Of a stretch of 6,308 nucleotides of DNA, positions 5,399 through 6,308 are shown piece by piece. Below the pieces are notes generated by a model that saw nothing but the letters and a program-made list of their open reading frames with translations, was not told the DNA's origin and searched no databases. This DNA is from an uncultured Planctomycetaceae bacterium (GTDB lineage Bacteria > Planctomycetota > Planctomycetia > Pirellulales > Pirellulaceae). Each line of letters opens with the position of its first letter. The stretch's first letter is position 1. Both the position numbers and the translations under genes were made by a program. The stretch is taken from contig CALBTA010000519.1 in NCBI GenBank assembly GCA_937967755.1, positions 1-6,308 of the forward strand, read 5' to 3'.

Positions 5399-6308
5399 TT
5401 AGATTGGCGGTCGCTGCAAATGCCAATCGGTCTCTGTTTGAAACATGTGGGCAGCTCGCAGCAGGGTGTCTTCACCCATCGCCGGGGCTTGTAGCTGGAG
5501 GCCGATGTGCAATCCTGTTTTTGACATGCCGCACGGGATCGAAATGCCGGGCATGCCGGCCAGGTTCGCGGTGACGGTGAACAGGTCTTGCAGATACATT
5601 GCCAACGGGTCGTTCTTCTTTCCGCCAAGTTTGAACGCCGGCTTCGGCGTCGTTGGTCCGATCAGCAATTCGGCTTAGACAAACGCAGCATCGCCGCGGA
5701 TCAGGCGGCGTACCTTCAGGGCTTTCAGGTAGTACGCATCGTAGTAACCGGAACTTAAGGCGTACGTGCCAAGCATGATGCGGCGTTTAACCTCTGGCCC
5801 AAACCCTTCGGCCCGCGTTTGCCGGTACATACGAACGAGCGTACTGTCGATCTTGCCGAGCTTCTCTTCGTCGCCGGCGGCCGCTTGCTTTTCGGCTTCC
5901 AGGTCTGCCAGCATCGAAGCTTCTTCGCAGCGATGCCCGTAGTGCACACCGTCGTACCGGGCGAGGTTGCTCGACGCTTCGCTGGGGGCGATGATGTAAT
6001 ACGTGGCGATGCCGTACTTGCTATGCGGCATCGAAACATCGACGACCTTCGCCCCGAGCGATCTGCAAACATCGATCGCCCCGAGAACCGCCGCTTCGAC
6101 CTCGCTATCCAGCCCCTCGTCGAAGTGGTCGCGCACCACGCCCAAGCGAAGGTCCTTCAGCGGTTGGCCGATGGTGTGCGTGTAATCCGGTACGTCCACC
6201 GGCGCGCTGGTGGAATCGAGCGTGTCGTGGCCGGCGATCGCCTGAAGTAAAATCGCCGCGTCTTCCGCGCTGCGGGCGAGCGGTCCGATCTGATCGAGGC
6301 TGCTGGCG
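5399..6308 (-). pseudogene. gatA: Glutamyl-tRNA amidotransferase subunit A, 3' part, interrupted by an in-frame stop
   Basis: GatA is the amidase-signature subunit that hydrolyses glutamine and passes ammonia to GatB. The window holds roughly the last 300 residues of a ~490-residue protein, and the frame runs off the right edge. The catalytic Ser-cisSer-Lys region should lie beyond that edge, since the first visible residues, [18 protein letters not shown], normally follow it. Typical segments include [86 protein letters not shown] and GLQLQAP, ending at TAA 5399-5401. After RGDAAFV the frame meets TAA (5677-5675) and then continues in the same frame with AELLIGP, so no frameshift is needed. 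The stop would remove about 91 residues of the amidase fold, and no good internal start follows. Either this copy is broken, or there is a sequence error (a single C-to-T change from CAA would explain it), or the stop is read through. Confidence 0.88.
5675..5677 (-). other. gatA: In-frame TAA inside gatA
   Basis: The codon series on the minus strand is GCG TTT GTC TAA GCC GAA TTG CTG. The codons on both sides translate to well-conserved GatA sequence in one frame. The position corresponds to a variable surface residue, often Gln, Glu or similar, just before the LLIGPTTP strand. CAA to TAA is the simplest route. Confidence 0.85.

Noticed and set aside
5402..5668. Separate small gene starting at TTG 5668 downstream of the gatA stop
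   Set aside because: It is the conserved GatA C-terminus in the same frame, has no ribosome site, and would be an incomplete fold.
5675..5677. Programmed recoding (selenocysteine-type) at the gatA stop
   Set aside because: The codon is TAA, not TGA or TAG, no recoding stem-loop is evident just after it, and GatA has no known recoded residue here.

Overview
The window looks like a chromosomal segment of a planctomycete-type bacterium, probably of the Pirellulales kind. This rests on two surface proteins ending in PEP-CTERM sorting tails, on a GatA/GatB pair whose protein sequence resembles planctomycete versions, and on a small SAM-hydrolase C-domain protein of a kind I associate with that group. 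The assignment comes from sequence character alone and was not tested by any search.

Layout, left to right. (1) The 3' end of a plus-strand gene (1-374) encodes an F-type (fucolectin-like) lectin domain followed by a PEP-CTERM tail, and is closed by a good rho-independent terminator (408-457). (2) Two minus-strand genes follow. One is a full-length SAM hydrolase / SAM hydroxide adenosyltransferase (1076-1876). Downstream of it is a roughly 100-residue protein (604-942) that looks like a stand-alone copy of the same enzyme's C-terminal domain. (3) A 289-bp divergent intergenic region (1877-2165) contains three copies of TTTACACC in alternating orientation that can form two mutually exclusive hairpins. 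(4) A plus-strand gene (2166-3794) encodes a secreted protein with two tandem L-type (legume-lectin-like) domains and a degenerate PEP-CTERM tail, closed by a second terminator (3823-3857). (5) On the minus strand, gatA (from the right edge to 5399) is followed by gatB (5360-3888), two subunits of the tRNA-dependent amidotransferase GatCAB. The junction carries a short repeat of 9-base period that supplies the likely start of GatB. GatA has an in-frame TAA (5675-5677), and its reading frame is otherwise open on both sides.

How the genes relate. GatA and GatB would jointly convert Glu-tRNA(Gln) and/or Asp-tRNA(Asn) to the amidated forms, so a broken gatA is striking. The SAM hydrolase and its small neighbour form a convincing pair on the same strand. 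The two lectin genes are not adjacent, but both appear to be exported, envelope-associated carbohydrate-binding proteins with different lectin folds. I see no RNA gene, CRISPR array, transposase or phage gene. I did not find a convincing new multi-gene system. The points most worth a second look are the interrupted gatA, the two PEP-CTERM lectins, the SAM-hydrolase pair and the TTTACACC repeat cluster.
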